Positions 21,786-30,500 of a DNA stretch of 41,757 nucleotides are shown one piece after another (position 1 is the first letter of the stretch; each line of letters starts with the position of its first letter). The position numbers and the translations under genes were made by a program. Origin of the DNA: Candidatus Nomurabacteria bacterium (GTDB taxonomy: Bacteria; Patescibacteriota; Minisyncoccia; Phycocordibacterales; UBA10002); NCBI GenBank assembly GCA_943354745.1, contig CALRDB010000004.1:1-41757 (forward strand), written 5' to 3'. The notes beneath the pieces were generated by a model. The model saw only the letters and a program-made list of their open reading frames with translations. It searched no databases and had not been told where the DNA came from.

Positions 21786-23045
21786 CTATCGGTAATTTGC
21801 TTCGGTACCTGCCACGAAGCCAGTCGTCCAGCAGAGTTGGAGCGAGTATCCGCCAGACGGTCGGTCAATATCTAGAATATCTCCGACGAGAAACAGGTTT
21901 GGAAAGAGGCGAGAACGCATTGTCTTAAAATCAACTTCATCCAGAGAGACACCTCCGCTTGTCACAATTGCTTTGTCGGCGCCAAGAAGTCCCTTCACCT
22001 TCATCGGGATATCTTTCAGTAATTTGACCAGTTTCAAGCGCTCTTCGCGAGTGATGGAGTTGCACTTTGTATCCGCACTAATATCAGAAAGCTCCACGAT
22101 AATAGAAGAGAGGGCTGAGGGTACAAGCGACTTTAAACTATTCTTAAATTTCTTCGTATGCTCTTCCTTAAATATTTCTTGTAGCTTGGTATTCAGCATT
22201 CCGTAATCAAGTTCTGGAAGCACGTCGAGTGAAAGTACCACCTCTCCATACTTCAGAAGCTCTCCGACATCCTTACTCATATTGATAACAGTTGGGCCGC
22301 TCACGCCGAAATGAGTAAACAAAATTTTGCCCCTCCGTACTTCCTGTTTAACACCATTCTGAGATGAGGTAAGTTTTATATTTTGCAGACTTACTCCTTG
22401 TAAACGCTTCACCCACACATCTTTAATCGCGATTGGCACCAGTGCGGAATCCGGCTCCGTCACTTTGTGACCGAGTTTCCGAAGCCATGTGAATCCATCG
22501 CCTGTTGAACCTGTTTCGGGTCGGGACTTTCCTCCTGTCGCAATAATTACCGAGCGCGCGCGGATGCCTTCTCCATTCGCGAGGAGGACTCCGGTAATCG
22601 TGCTCTTGTCTACCAGTATCTCAGCAACGGGGGAGTTGGATTGTACCGTCACCTTTCCGACCTTCAGATATTCAACCAACACGTCCCATACCGACTGCGC
22701 CTTCTCGCTCTTCGGAAAAGCACGTTTTTCCGCCTCAATTTTTGTTTCCATCTTCCGTGCATGGAAAAAATCAAGTGTCTCCTTTACTCCCCATTTGGAA
22801 AAGGAGGAAAACAAAAATTTGTCACTCCCTTTAAATTTTGAAAGAAAGATACGTACATCAAGCTCGGCGTTGGTCACGTTGCATCGGCCACCCCCTGTAA
22901 TAAGGAGCTTTTTGCCAAGCGTTTCGTTTTTCTCAACCAAGATAACCGATGCGCCAAGCTCGGCCGCGCGCCCAGCCGCCATCATCCCCGACGGCCCTCC
23001 GCCGATAACGGCCACATCCCAGATTTTCAGACTCCCTTTTTGCAT
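21786..23045 (-). CDS. HI0933/YhiN-family flavoprotein
   Basis: A 419-aa NAD(P)/FAD-dependent oxidoreductase of the HI0933 (YhiN) family. The FAD dinucleotide fold is at the N-terminus (VAVIGGGPSGMMAAGRAAE), followed by the family motif GKKLLITGGGRCNVTN. Mid-protein ATGGKSRPETGSTGDG and HFGVSGPTVIN are family signatures, and the C-terminal DRPSGGYSLQLCWTTGFVAG closes the FAD site. The reaction is not established. TAGGAT with upstream TG lies exactly 6 nt before the ATG on the minus strand, so the mRNA is probably leaderless. It needs FAD; only a riboflavin kinase was seen in this window. Confidence 0.95.
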   Translation of the reverse strand: MQKGSLKIWDVAVIGGGPSGMMAAGRAAELGASVILVEKNETLGKKLLITGGGRCNVTNAELDVRIFLSKFKGSDKFLFSSFSKWGVKETLDFFHARKMETKIEAEKRAFPKSEKAQSVWDVLVEYLKVGKVTVQSNSPVAEILVDKSTITGVLLANGEGIRARSVIIATGGKSRPETGSTGDGFTWLRKLGHKVTEPDSALVPIAIKDVWVKRLQGVSLQNIKLTSSQNGVKQEVRRGKILFTHFGVSGPTVINMSKDVGELLKYGEVVLSLDVLPELDYGMLNTKLQEIFKEEHTKKFKNSLKSLVPSALSSIIVELSDISADTKCNSITREERLKLVKLLKDIPMKVKGLLGADKAIVTSGGVSLDEVDFKTMRSRLFPNLFLVGDILDIDRPSGGYSLQLCWTTGFVAGTEANYR

Positions 23046-23067
23046 GACTACATCCTAGCATAGTGTA

Positions 23068-23097
23068 TTGACTATAGCCTAATTTTAGGTTATAGTC
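23068..23097 (+). promoter_or_regulatory. cupin promoter embedded in an inverted repeat
   Basis: TTGACT (23068-23073), a 17-bp spacer and TATAGT (23091-23096). GACTATAGCCTA (23070-23081) and TAGGTTATAGTC (23086-23097) are inverted copies with one G:T mismatch and a 4-nt centre, so a dimeric regulator would cover the whole promoter. Transcription would start near 23103. Confidence 0.72.
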
Positions 23098-23102
23098 CTC
23101 AG

Positions 23103-23235
23103 CGTAAAAGTTCCTTCACATCCTCCGAATTCGCTACAGCCTCTAGCGCATAGATTTTTATGCATTGAGGGTTGTAGCGACTTTGTTACTACTTCATTCG
23201 GTCAACCTCAACTGCAATGTAAAGAAAGGAAATAT
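23103..23235 (+). promoter_or_regulatory. structured 5' leader of cupin gene
   Basis: About 133 nt of leader. CGCTACAGCCTC (23132-23143) pairs with GAGGGTTGTAGCG (23167-23179), with one bulged base and a wobble, enclosing a second stem GCATA/TATGC (23148-23152 with 23159-23163). No ORF is seen. A Shine-Dalgarno-like AAAGGAAA precedes the ATG, unlike most genes here. It could be a cis-regulatory RNA; I do not recognise a known riboswitch class. Confidence 0.5.
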
Positions 23236-23604
23236 ATGGTTGTAAAGCAAGCTGGTGAGAAACACTTCACCAAAAAGTTCAGGCAGGGTTTTTCACACAG
23301 GGTGATACTTCCGGGTCGGGACCCCGAGGCGCGAGTAAAAGTTACGGACTTTACCGGGCTTGCGGGGCAAAATTTTACTGACGTAAGTTACCCTGTTGAC
23401 GAAACCGTCTGCGTTATTTCTGGACATGCCAGGATCACGGATCATCAAGGCTGTATTGAGGACATTCTGGCTGGCGGAACCTACTACGTTCCCGCTGGAG
23501 AAAGCTACGACATCTGCTTCATTAGGGAGACTAATGTTCTCTGTGTATTTTCACAGGCCGCAGATGGCACGCTCCCCACTGACGAGCCAGATCCTGGGGA
23601 ATAG
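23236..23604 (+). CDS. cupin-domain protein
   Basis: A 122-aa single-domain cupin. The beta-barrel core shows VDETVCVISGHARITDHQG, corresponding to cupin motif 1 without the usual HxH metal pair, and GGTYYVPAGESYDICF for motif 2. The missing His residues suggest that no catalytic metal is held in the standard way, so a ligand-binding or sensor role is possible. The C-terminal tail is acidic (DEPDPGE). It has its own promoter inside a palindrome, a structured leader and a strong terminator, so it is an independently regulated unit. Ligand unknown. Confidence 0.78.
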   Translation: MVVKQAGEKHFTKKFRQGFSHRVILPGRDPEARVKVTDFTGLAGQNFTDVSYPVDETVCVISGHARITDHQGCIEDILAGGTYYVPAGESYDICFIRETNVLCVFSQAADGTLPTDEPDPGE

Positions 23605-23657
23605 ACGGGAAGAAAGTCGGGGGAGGCAGCGACTTAAATCTTCATCGCCCGTTAGAG

Positions 23658-23695
23658 AAAGTCGCCCGACTCTCCTCTACCGGGCGACTTTTTTT
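23658..23695 (+). terminator. intrinsic terminator of cupin gene
   Basis: AAAGTCGCCCG (23658-23668) pairs perfectly with CGGGCGACTTT (23681-23691) and is followed by a T-run to 23695. Confidence 0.93.
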
Positions 23696-23712
23696 ACCCA
23701 AAAATTTCTCTA

Positions 23713-23741
23713 TTGACAAAATGAACCTTTTAATATATACT
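23713..23741 (+). promoter_or_regulatory. strong promoter of DEAD-box helicase
   Basis: TTGACA (23713-23718), a 17-bp spacer and TATACT (23736-23741) are near consensus. Transcription would start around 23748. Confidence 0.85.
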
Positions 23742-23747
23742 CCTGCC

Positions 23748-23874
23748 ATAACTAAATCTCAGGGGTTTCGTTTTTGGAGATAGTATCTCGTAAAGAACGT
23801 TAAGGCATATGTCTTTTTGAACCTTCGAGAACTGGCCATCACTTAGTTAACGGCTGGAAGGTTACTAAAAGAAT
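23748..23874 (+). promoter_or_regulatory. long structured leader of DEAD-box helicase gene
   Basis: About 127 nt. GAGAT/ATCTC forms a hairpin near 23777-23789, and AACCTTC (23820-23826) pairs with GAAGGTT (23857-23863) around an inner CTGGCC/GGCTG arm, ending 11 nt before the ATG. Long structured leaders on cold-shock or autoregulated RNA helicase genes are an established theme; here the structure is seen but the mechanism is inferred. Confidence 0.55.
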
Positions 23875-25137
23875 ATGTACCCACGTACAACACAAGGGCC
23901 CTCTTCTTCGGGCAGACGATTTGAAAAGCCTTCCTTTGGTGGAAGTCGCTTTTCTAGACCAACAAATCGGACATCAAGCTTCGGCGGCCCACGCCGGACA
24001 TTTCAAGGTGGCAGAGGAGGCGGACGAAAGTTTAGCGAGTTTAATGATGTCTCAAAATTCGTAAATAAAGCGGTTATTACTGAAGAGACCGTCGCATTTA
24101 TTCCCGAGCATAAATTTGCTGATTTTCTCATCGACGAGAGGCTCAAGCAAAATATCATTACCAAAGGATACGTTGCTCCGACTCCGATTCAGGACCGGGC
24201 TATTCCGCATGTTCTTCGTGGTTCCGACGTTGTCGGTATCGCAAATACCGGCACCGGTAAAACTGCGGCATTTCTTATTCCCCTTATCAACAAAGTGCTT
24301 AAAAATCCGCGAGAGGGCGTACTCATTATGGTACCAACCCGCGAGCTTGCGATTCAGATTGATGAAGAGCTTAAAGGATTTATCAAAGGATTTAAGATAT
24401 TTTCAGTGGTATGTGTGGGTGGTGCGAGTATGAGCAACCAGATTCGCAATCTTCGCTATCAAAACAACTTCATTATCGGTACCCCCGGTAGGCTTAAGGA
24501 CCTCGTGGAGCAGAAATATCTTCATTTGGAAGGTTTCAAAACCGTGGTACTCGATGAAGCCGATCGCATGCTCGATATGGGTTTCATTCATGACATGCGA
24601 TTTATGATGTCGAAAATGGCGAAAGAAAGACACACGCTCTTTTTTTCCGCGACTATGTCGCGTGATATCGAAGCACTTATTAAGGATTTCCTTAAAACTC
24701 CCGTAAGCATTTCGGTGAAGACCGGTGATACGGCAAAGAACGTCGACCAAGACGTGATAAAAACTCGTGGGAAGGACAAGGTAGATGTGCTTCATGATCT
24801 TCTCGACACTCCCGATTTTAAGAAAGTGCTCGTCTTTGGACGCACGAAACATGGAGTCGAAAAACTTTCGAAAATTCTGGCTGAGCGAGGATTTAAGGCT
24901 GAGTCAATTCATGGAAATAAAAATCTTTCCAAGCGACGTCAGGCACTGACACTTTTCAAAGATAATCATATTCAGGTTCTTGTCGCGACCGATGTTGCTG
25001 CGCGAGGTCTCGATATTAGCGATATTTCACACGTGATTAACTACGATCTTCCCGCAACCTATGACGACTATGTTCATCGTATTGGACGAACCGGTCGTGG
25101 AAGCAAGAAGGGAAAGGCGTTAACGTTCATAGAGTAA
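23875..25137 (+). CDS. DEAD-box ATP-dependent RNA helicase
   Basis: RNA-unwinding ATPase (420 aa) of the DEAD-box family. A disordered Gly/Arg/Ser/Phe-rich N-terminus (residues about 8-55; FGGSRF, RTFQGGRGGGRKF) precedes the core: Q motif YVAPTPIQDRAIP, Walker A ANTGTGKTAAF, PTRELAIQI, TPGRL, DEAD in VLDEADRMLD, SAT in FFSATMS, then domain 2 with VATDVAARGLDI and HRIGRTGRG. The protein ends soon after the last motif, so it has no C-terminal extension; the RG-rich part is at the front instead, unlike most bacterial relatives. It is probably involved in ribosome assembly or mRNA unwinding, and is driven by a near-consensus promoter and a long leader. Confidence 0.96.
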   Translation: MYPRTTQGPSSSGRRFEKPSFGGSRFSRPTNRTSSFGGPRRTFQGGRGGGRKFSEFNDVSKFVNKAVITEETVAFIPEHKFADFLIDERLKQNIITKGYVAPTPIQDRAIPHVLRGSDVVGIANTGTGKTAAFLIPLINKVLKNPREGVLIMVPTRELAIQIDEELKGFIKGFKIFSVVCVGGASMSNQIRNLRYQNNFIIGTPGRLKDLVEQKYLHLEGFKTVVLDEADRMLDMGFIHDMRFMMSKMAKERHTLFFSATMSRDIEALIKDFLKTPVSISVKTGDTAKNVDQDVIKTRGKDKVDVLHDLLDTPDFKKVLVFGRTKHGVEKLSKILAERGFKAESIHGNKNLSKRRQALTLFKDNHIQVLVATDVAARGLDISDISHVINYDLPATYDDYVHRIGRTGRGSKKGKALTFIE

Positions 25138-25165
25138 GACACGGAAGTGACACGGATTAAGAACG

Positions 25166-25206
25166 CGGAACTAGACCGAATCAATTGCCGACAAGTTCTG
25201 GTTCCG
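25166..25206 (+). terminator. hairpin after helicase gene
   Basis: CGGAACTAGA (25166-25175) pairs with TCTGGTTCCG (25197-25206) with one wobble and a 21-nt loop. No T-run follows directly, so termination is uncertain. It lies in the 110-bp gap before the zinc-ribbon gene. Confidence 0.35.
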
Positions 25207-25247
25207 TTCCGTGTAGGCCTCGTTCAGTTTTAGTTCAGCGTCCTTAT

Positions 25248-25451
25248 ATGAAAAACAACAAACAAAAACCGAATAACATAATGACTCCTTCCCGTAAGAC
25301 GTTTCAAAATAACGTCGGTAAGTGGATTGAAAAGCGGACTCGTACTGAGATCTTGCTTTGCTCGTGTGGCAATAAATATATCAAGAGCCGCAAGGAGCAA
25401 GTGGTATGTGTTCGCTGTATCTACCGTACGCTTCCAGTTAAGGTAATTTAA
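25248..25451 (+). CDS. small zinc-ribbon protein (67 aa)
   Basis: A basic N-terminal half (KNNKQKPNN, then KTFQNNVGKWIEKRTRTEI) leads into one zinc ribbon with CxC and CxxC pairs (LCSCGNKYIKSRKEQVVCVRC). The size and composition suggest binding to RNA or the ribosome. The ATG at 25248 or the one at 25281 could be the start; neither has a ribosome site. No recognised family name. Its position between a helicase and the ribosome-associated GTPase BipA is suggestive only. Confidence 0.65.
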   Translation: MKNNKQKPNNIMTPSRKTFQNNVGKWIEKRTRTEILLCSCGNKYIKSRKEQVVCVRCIYRTLPVKVI

Positions 25452-25605
25452 CTCTTACGTATTCTTATCCTGTAAGGTTATGTAGATGTTGCTGTTTTTC
25501 CGGATGTATCGTATTATATAAGCGTTACGTTCTGGCCGAGAGGCCTCCTTTTTATTATCTACTTTACTGTTCGTTATTTCGTATCTTGTTCGTAGTTCGT
25601 ACTCT
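25452..25605 (+). promoter_or_regulatory. promoter and leader of typA
   Basis: TTGCTG (25490-25495), a 16-bp spacer and TATTAT (25512-25517) form a plausible promoter. A short GGCC-GAGA-GGCC hairpin (25534-25545) followed three bases later by T5 (25549-25553) lies about 10 nt into the transcript, an attenuator-like element of weak stability. The remaining 50 nt to the ATG show no ribosome site. Confidence 0.45.
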
Positions 25606-27402
25606 ATGGAAATTAGAAACATAGCCATCATCGCTCACGTCGACCACGGGAAGACCACTCTTACTGATGCTATTTTGAAGCAATCAGGTGTGAGTAAGGA
25701 AGGGGCCACCATGGACTCAAACGCACTCGAGCTTGAGCGTGGCATTACCATATATGCCAAAAATACTTCCATTCCATACAAGGATGGGAAGATAAACATT
25801 GTGGACACTCCAGGGCACGCAGACTTCGGTTCCGAAGTTGAGCGTGTACTCCGTTCCATCGACTGTGTGCTTCTTGTCGTGGACGCGCAAGAAGGCCCGA
25901 TGCCCCAGACGCGCTTTGTATTAAAGAAGTCCCTAGAGCTTGGTCTTAAGCCGATTGTCATCATTAATAAGATCGACAAGCCCGCCGCCGATCCAGATCG
26001 GACACACGAACAAGTGCTCGAGCTTTTCTTTGAACTTGGAGCGAATGAGGCTCAGGCCAACTTTCCGGTTGTGTACGCTATCGGCAGACAAGGTATTGCT
26101 AAGAAAAATCTAACCGATGATTCAAAAGATCTCACGCCACTCCTCGAAACAATTTGCGAGCATGTTCCGAGTGTAGACACTCCCGAGCTCATTGCAAAAC
26201 CGCTTCGGATGCAGCCGTTTAATTTGGCATACGACAACTTTCTTGGCCGTATGGCGGTTGCGCGTGTCTATGAGGGTGTCGCAAAGCCTGGTATGAACGT
26301 TTTTATACGGAACGCAAAGGGCGAGACTCGCACCGGCAAGATTTTGAAACTGTTTACCTGGAAGGGGATGGAGAAAATTGAAGCTCTTGAGGTGCAGTCG
26401 GGCGACATTACGCTTATTGCAGGACTTACCGATATTGAAATTGGCGAAACTATTTCTTCCGACGAGAACGCGACCGCGCTTCCGCTTATCGCCATTGATG
26501 AGCCAACTATTGAACTTCAGTTTCTTATCAACACCTCACCGTTCGGCGGACAGGACGGAAAATTCGTCACTTCGCGCCAAATCCGTGAGTATCTTGAACG
26601 TGAATTGGAAGTGAACGTGGGACTTAAGGTGGATTTCTCGTCAAATGAATATTTTAAGGTGCTTGGCCGAGGAGAGCTTCATGTCGCTATTTTGCTTGAA
26701 AATATGCGGCGCGCCGGCTATGAGATTCAGGTATCTCAACCTCAGGTCATCATCCGTAACGAAAACGGAGTGAAGCAGGAGCCATTTGAAGAAGTTACCA
26801 TAGATACGCCAGCGGAATATCAAGGTGTTATTATTGATAAATTAGGTCGTCGGGCATTCCAAATAACAGACATCAAAGAGCACGCCGGCAGTATTCGTCT
26901 TACCCTTGAAGGCCCAACTCGCGGAATTCTCGGCTATCGCAATCAGTTTGTGATTGATACGAGAGGCGAAGGCATCATGTCTTCACGTGTTGTCGGCTTC
27001 AAGCCGTACGCAGGCGATATTCAAAAGCGTGTCGTCGGCTCTATGATTTCTATGGCGACAGGAAAGGCTCTTGGTTACGCGCTTTGGGGCTTCCAGGAGC
27101 GTGGCGTCCTTTATATCGGTCCCAGTACGCCTGTCTATGAAGGCATGGTTATCGGCAATACATCAAAGGGAGAACAAATGGAAGTGAATCCGACGAAAGG
27201 GAAACAACTAACTAACGTTCGGGCGTCGGGAACTGATGAAGCAATTGACCTCGTGCCCCCGTATGAGATTACGATTGAACGCGGGCTTGAAGTTATGGCA
27301 GAAGATGAGTATTTGGAAATTACACCGAAAAATGTTCGTTTGCGAAAACAATTTTTGACCGATATTGACCGCGCCAGAGCGAAGCGAAAGGACGTGAAGT
27401 AA
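25606..27402 (+). CDS. typA: ribosome-associated GTPase BipA/TypA
   Basis: A translational GTPase (598 aa, the normal length) that binds the ribosomal A site and aids 50S assembly, especially at low temperature. G1 is AHVDHGKTTLTDAIL (residues 10-24), the G2 region ERGITI, G3 DTPGHADFG and G4 NKIDKP. Domain II and the EF-G-like domains III and V follow, then the BipA-specific C-terminal domain (TKGKQLTNVRASGTDEAIDL). The end RKDVK is basic as in homologues. It has its own promoter and a strong terminator. Together with the helicase and ABC-F ATPase it makes this segment rich in ribosome-related functions. Confidence 0.98.
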   Translation: MEIRNIAIIAHVDHGKTTLTDAILKQSGVSKEGATMDSNALELERGITIYAKNTSIPYKDGKINIVDTPGHADFGSEVERVLRSIDCVLLVVDAQEGPMPQTRFVLKKSLELGLKPIVIINKIDKPAADPDRTHEQVLELFFELGANEAQANFPVVYAIGRQGIAKKNLTDDSKDLTPLLETICEHVPSVDTPELIAKPLRMQPFNLAYDNFLGRMAVARVYEGVAKPGMNVFIRNAKGETRTGKILKLFTWKGMEKIEALEVQSGDITLIAGLTDIEIGETISSDENATALPLIAIDEPTIELQFLINTSPFGGQDGKFVTSRQIREYLERELEVNVGLKVDFSSNEYFKVLGRGELHVAILLENMRRAGYEIQVSQPQVIIRNENGVKQEPFEEVTIDTPAEYQGVIIDKLGRRAFQITDIKEHAGSIRLTLEGPTRGILGYRNQFVIDTRGEGIMSSRVVGFKPYAGDIQKRVVGSMISMATGKALGYALWGFQERGVLYIGPSTPVYEGMVIGNTSKGEQMEVNPTKGKQLTNVRASGTDEAIDLVPPYEITIERGLEVMAEDEYLEITPKNVRLRKQFLTDIDRARAKRKDVK

Positions 27403-27432
27403 CAAGTAGAACGTAAAAAAGAAAGAAGATAT

Positions 27433-27459
27433 GAAAAACCGCCCAAAAGGCGGTTTTTC
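27433..27459 (+). terminator. intrinsic terminator of typA
   Basis: GAAAAACCGCC (27433-27443) and GGCGGTTTTTC (27449-27459) form a perfect 11-bp stem with loop CAAAA and T5 in the 3' arm. The A-run makes it usable in both directions. Confidence 0.92.
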
Positions 27460-27474
27460 CATACAGACACGTAC

Positions 27475-27504
27475 TTGTACTGAAAATTAAATGTAGTGTA
27501 CTAT
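27475..27504 (+). promoter_or_regulatory. promoter of alpha-2-macroglobulin gene
   Basis: TTGTAC (27475-27480), an 18-bp spacer and TACTAT (27499-27504). The -10 box ends exactly 6 nt before the ATG at 27511, so transcription should start on the start codon. Confidence 0.7.
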
Positions 27505-27510
27505 ACGACA

Positions 27511-30500
27511 ATGGAAGAAACTCCGAGAGAGATTTTACCTTTGCAGAATGTAGCGGAAACGCCGTCTTCTTTTACCTACAACTGGAAAGCAGGTGTTGGT
27601 GTGCTTCTTGCACTTGGAATTATAGCGGTTTTGGTCTTTTCACTGTCTGGCGCAGGACGAGGTACTCCACGTGGAGTAGCTGAAGAAACCTACACACTGG
27701 TCCGCGATAAGATTTCAAAGAGTGCAGCCATCGTACTCGCGTTGCCAAAAGGCACCACAATAACACCAGTAGAGGCTGCAGAGAAAGTGAAGTTTGAACC
27801 GGCTGTTGATGGGAAATGGGCTGTGGGAGGAAACGCTCAGGAACTCTTTTTTGAGCCAAGTAAAAAACTAACAGAGGGGAACTACTATACTGTTTCGCTT
27901 CAAACAGCCGATGGAGTTCTTTCCAAGGATTTTCTGGTAGACGATGATCCTAAAATTCTTGCCATATTTCCCCGAGCGAAATCCGAAGCTCCCGAGAATA
28001 GTGAAATCACTATCGTCTTTAGCCGACCGATGGTTCCTCTTACGACACTTGACGCGTTGGATGAACGCGATATCCCGGTTGAGATAACTCCTCTCACAAA
28101 GGGAAAGTTTAAGTGGATTAGCACGCGTAATCTGCAATTCATTCCTGAAACGCATCTTGTCCGCTCTGCCACATACACCGTTACCGTTAAAGACGGTCTT
28201 ACGTCTGTTGACGGGCTACCGGTAAAGGGGATCACCCACACCTTTACGACGAGACCACTCCGGTATACCGATCAGATTCCCGGCGTCGACATGACCGTAT
28301 CTTCGTTTCAGGAAAAACTGAATACGATTATGAATGTTGACTCGTTGCCTCCACCGTTGTCCGACGCAGGACCCGCTTTCCCGGTTACATCTCAACAACT
28401 GTTATATAATCAGCCTTTTACCATCAGCTTTAATCAACCGGTTGATATCGAGCGAACGAAAGGTCAGATTTCAGTTAAGCAAAACGGCAAAAACATTCCA
28501 CTTATCTTCGAGTACGGGAAACGAGCTCTGTATAACGAGGGAAGTAGGAGCGAGAAAGAATATATTGATAAATCGGTTATTTCAATATCTAACGCCTTAG
28601 ATCGGAACGGGCGCGCTCGCTTTTGGGATTTTAACACCTCGTACACCGTCGCAATTCAAAAGGCGTACCCGACCGATGGCGACATTGTTCTTACTGCTGG
28701 CAGATCTTTTGCATTCAATGTTTCTGAGGTAATTAGCGGGATAACCGCGGAGTCCGACCGATCTTCACATGTTACACCGGAGATGTTTGATCCTAAAGGT
28801 ATGTTGATAGTGCGTTTCTATGAAGAAATAAACAAAGACGCCAGTAGTTTTTCGGCACCGCACGTAAAGGCGATCAAGTACCAAGAAAAATGTAAATTGG
28901 ATGATATTGGGAATCAAATATACGTAGATGGGAAATGTGTAGTGGAGCCTGACAGGACGAGTATCTCGATTACTTTTGATTCTGACGCGTTTGTGAACGG
29001 GCAAGCATTTGATCTAACGATCAAGAAAGTCGTGAACAGTGCCGGAATGTCACTTCTCCCTCAGCCAGTAAACTATCCGGTAGTTATTTTTCCAAAACTC
29101 TCGATACGAAAGACGTCTCCCGAAAACGGCACAACAGGAGCAGTCCTGACAAATCTTGTTCTTTGTTCAAACACCCCGATTAAAATGCCGGAGGAAAAAG
29201 ATTTCTATGACAAAGTGAAATCAGTGCTCACTATTGGTAAATGGAATTGGAACGAGTCGTATCGTGTCGACGGCTCAAGCACAACAGGTCCATGTGTGAC
29301 AGGCGAATTTTTGACAACCATTCGTTACGGTCTTATTCCGGAGAGCGCTTACACGCTAAATCTTTCGCTTCAGGACGATTTCGGGCAGGAGGCAAAGAAG
29401 AGTTTGTCATTTTCGAGCGGGAAAATTGCGGAAATGTACCGTCGCATTACTCCGCTTCAGAAGGCATACAATGTGACGTCGCCTGAGCGTACTAAGCTCG
29501 TTTTCGGTATTGAAAATCTTGAGTACGTCAACGTACATATCTGTGAAACGGATGCGCTTACCATGATGAAATACCTCGATCGGGAGAGTGCGCCCAAAGT
29601 CATGCTGGCAGGCGAACAATTGTCGTGTATAAAGGGGTGGACAAAACGAGTTGAGCTTCCCAAGCGGTATTGGACAGTGAACTTTTTTGAATTTAATCTT
29701 GCAGACTACGTACCGAATCCGCTCGGACATTATGTCGTCTCGCTTAGTCATCCCGAATATCGCCAGGCCATTTACGATTATCGAACCGGGAAGAATACAC
29801 CCGGTGTGCTTGTGTATGAACATTCACTTCTTACGGTTACACGATTGGCTGTACAGGAGAAAAAAGTTGAAAGTGACGAGTTTATGCCAGATGTATATCC
29901 GCCACTTACTACAAAAGTTCAACTCGCGAGCAAAGGAAATCTGTATTGGGTAACAGAGTTTGGAACTCTTGCGCCGGTGGTAGGTGCCGATGTTACTGTG
30001 TACCAAAAGGGAGGTATATGGGCATCAGGAGGTAAAACCGACGCGGAAGGTATTGCTCGGACTCCTGTCGCGCACACGGCCACTGCGGCAATCGTGACGG
30101 CAGGCAAAGACAGCGCTATTGTCACGGGCGAAACGGATAAGTTCCAGTGGGCACAGTCACTCGCGTCGGCTCAAAAAACGTATATATACAGCGATCGGCC
30201 TATCTATCGACCGACGGAAGACGTATTCATAAAAGGGCTTTACCGAATTGGATACGACGGTACCTATGAAATTGTTCGAGATCGAAAAGCAGACATCGTT
30301 GTCTACGATAGTCGTGGCGAGAAAGTAACTGAAGGCGAAGCAGATATTTCTGAAAGCGGGACGTTTACGTTTAAACTTACGCTTGGCAAAACAGCTCCCC
30401 TCGGTATGTATCGAGTTGAAGCTCTCGGTGGATACGGTTATTTTGAGGTTCAAGAGTACGTTCCGTCCGCATTCAAAGTAGACGTCACTAGTAGCAAAGA

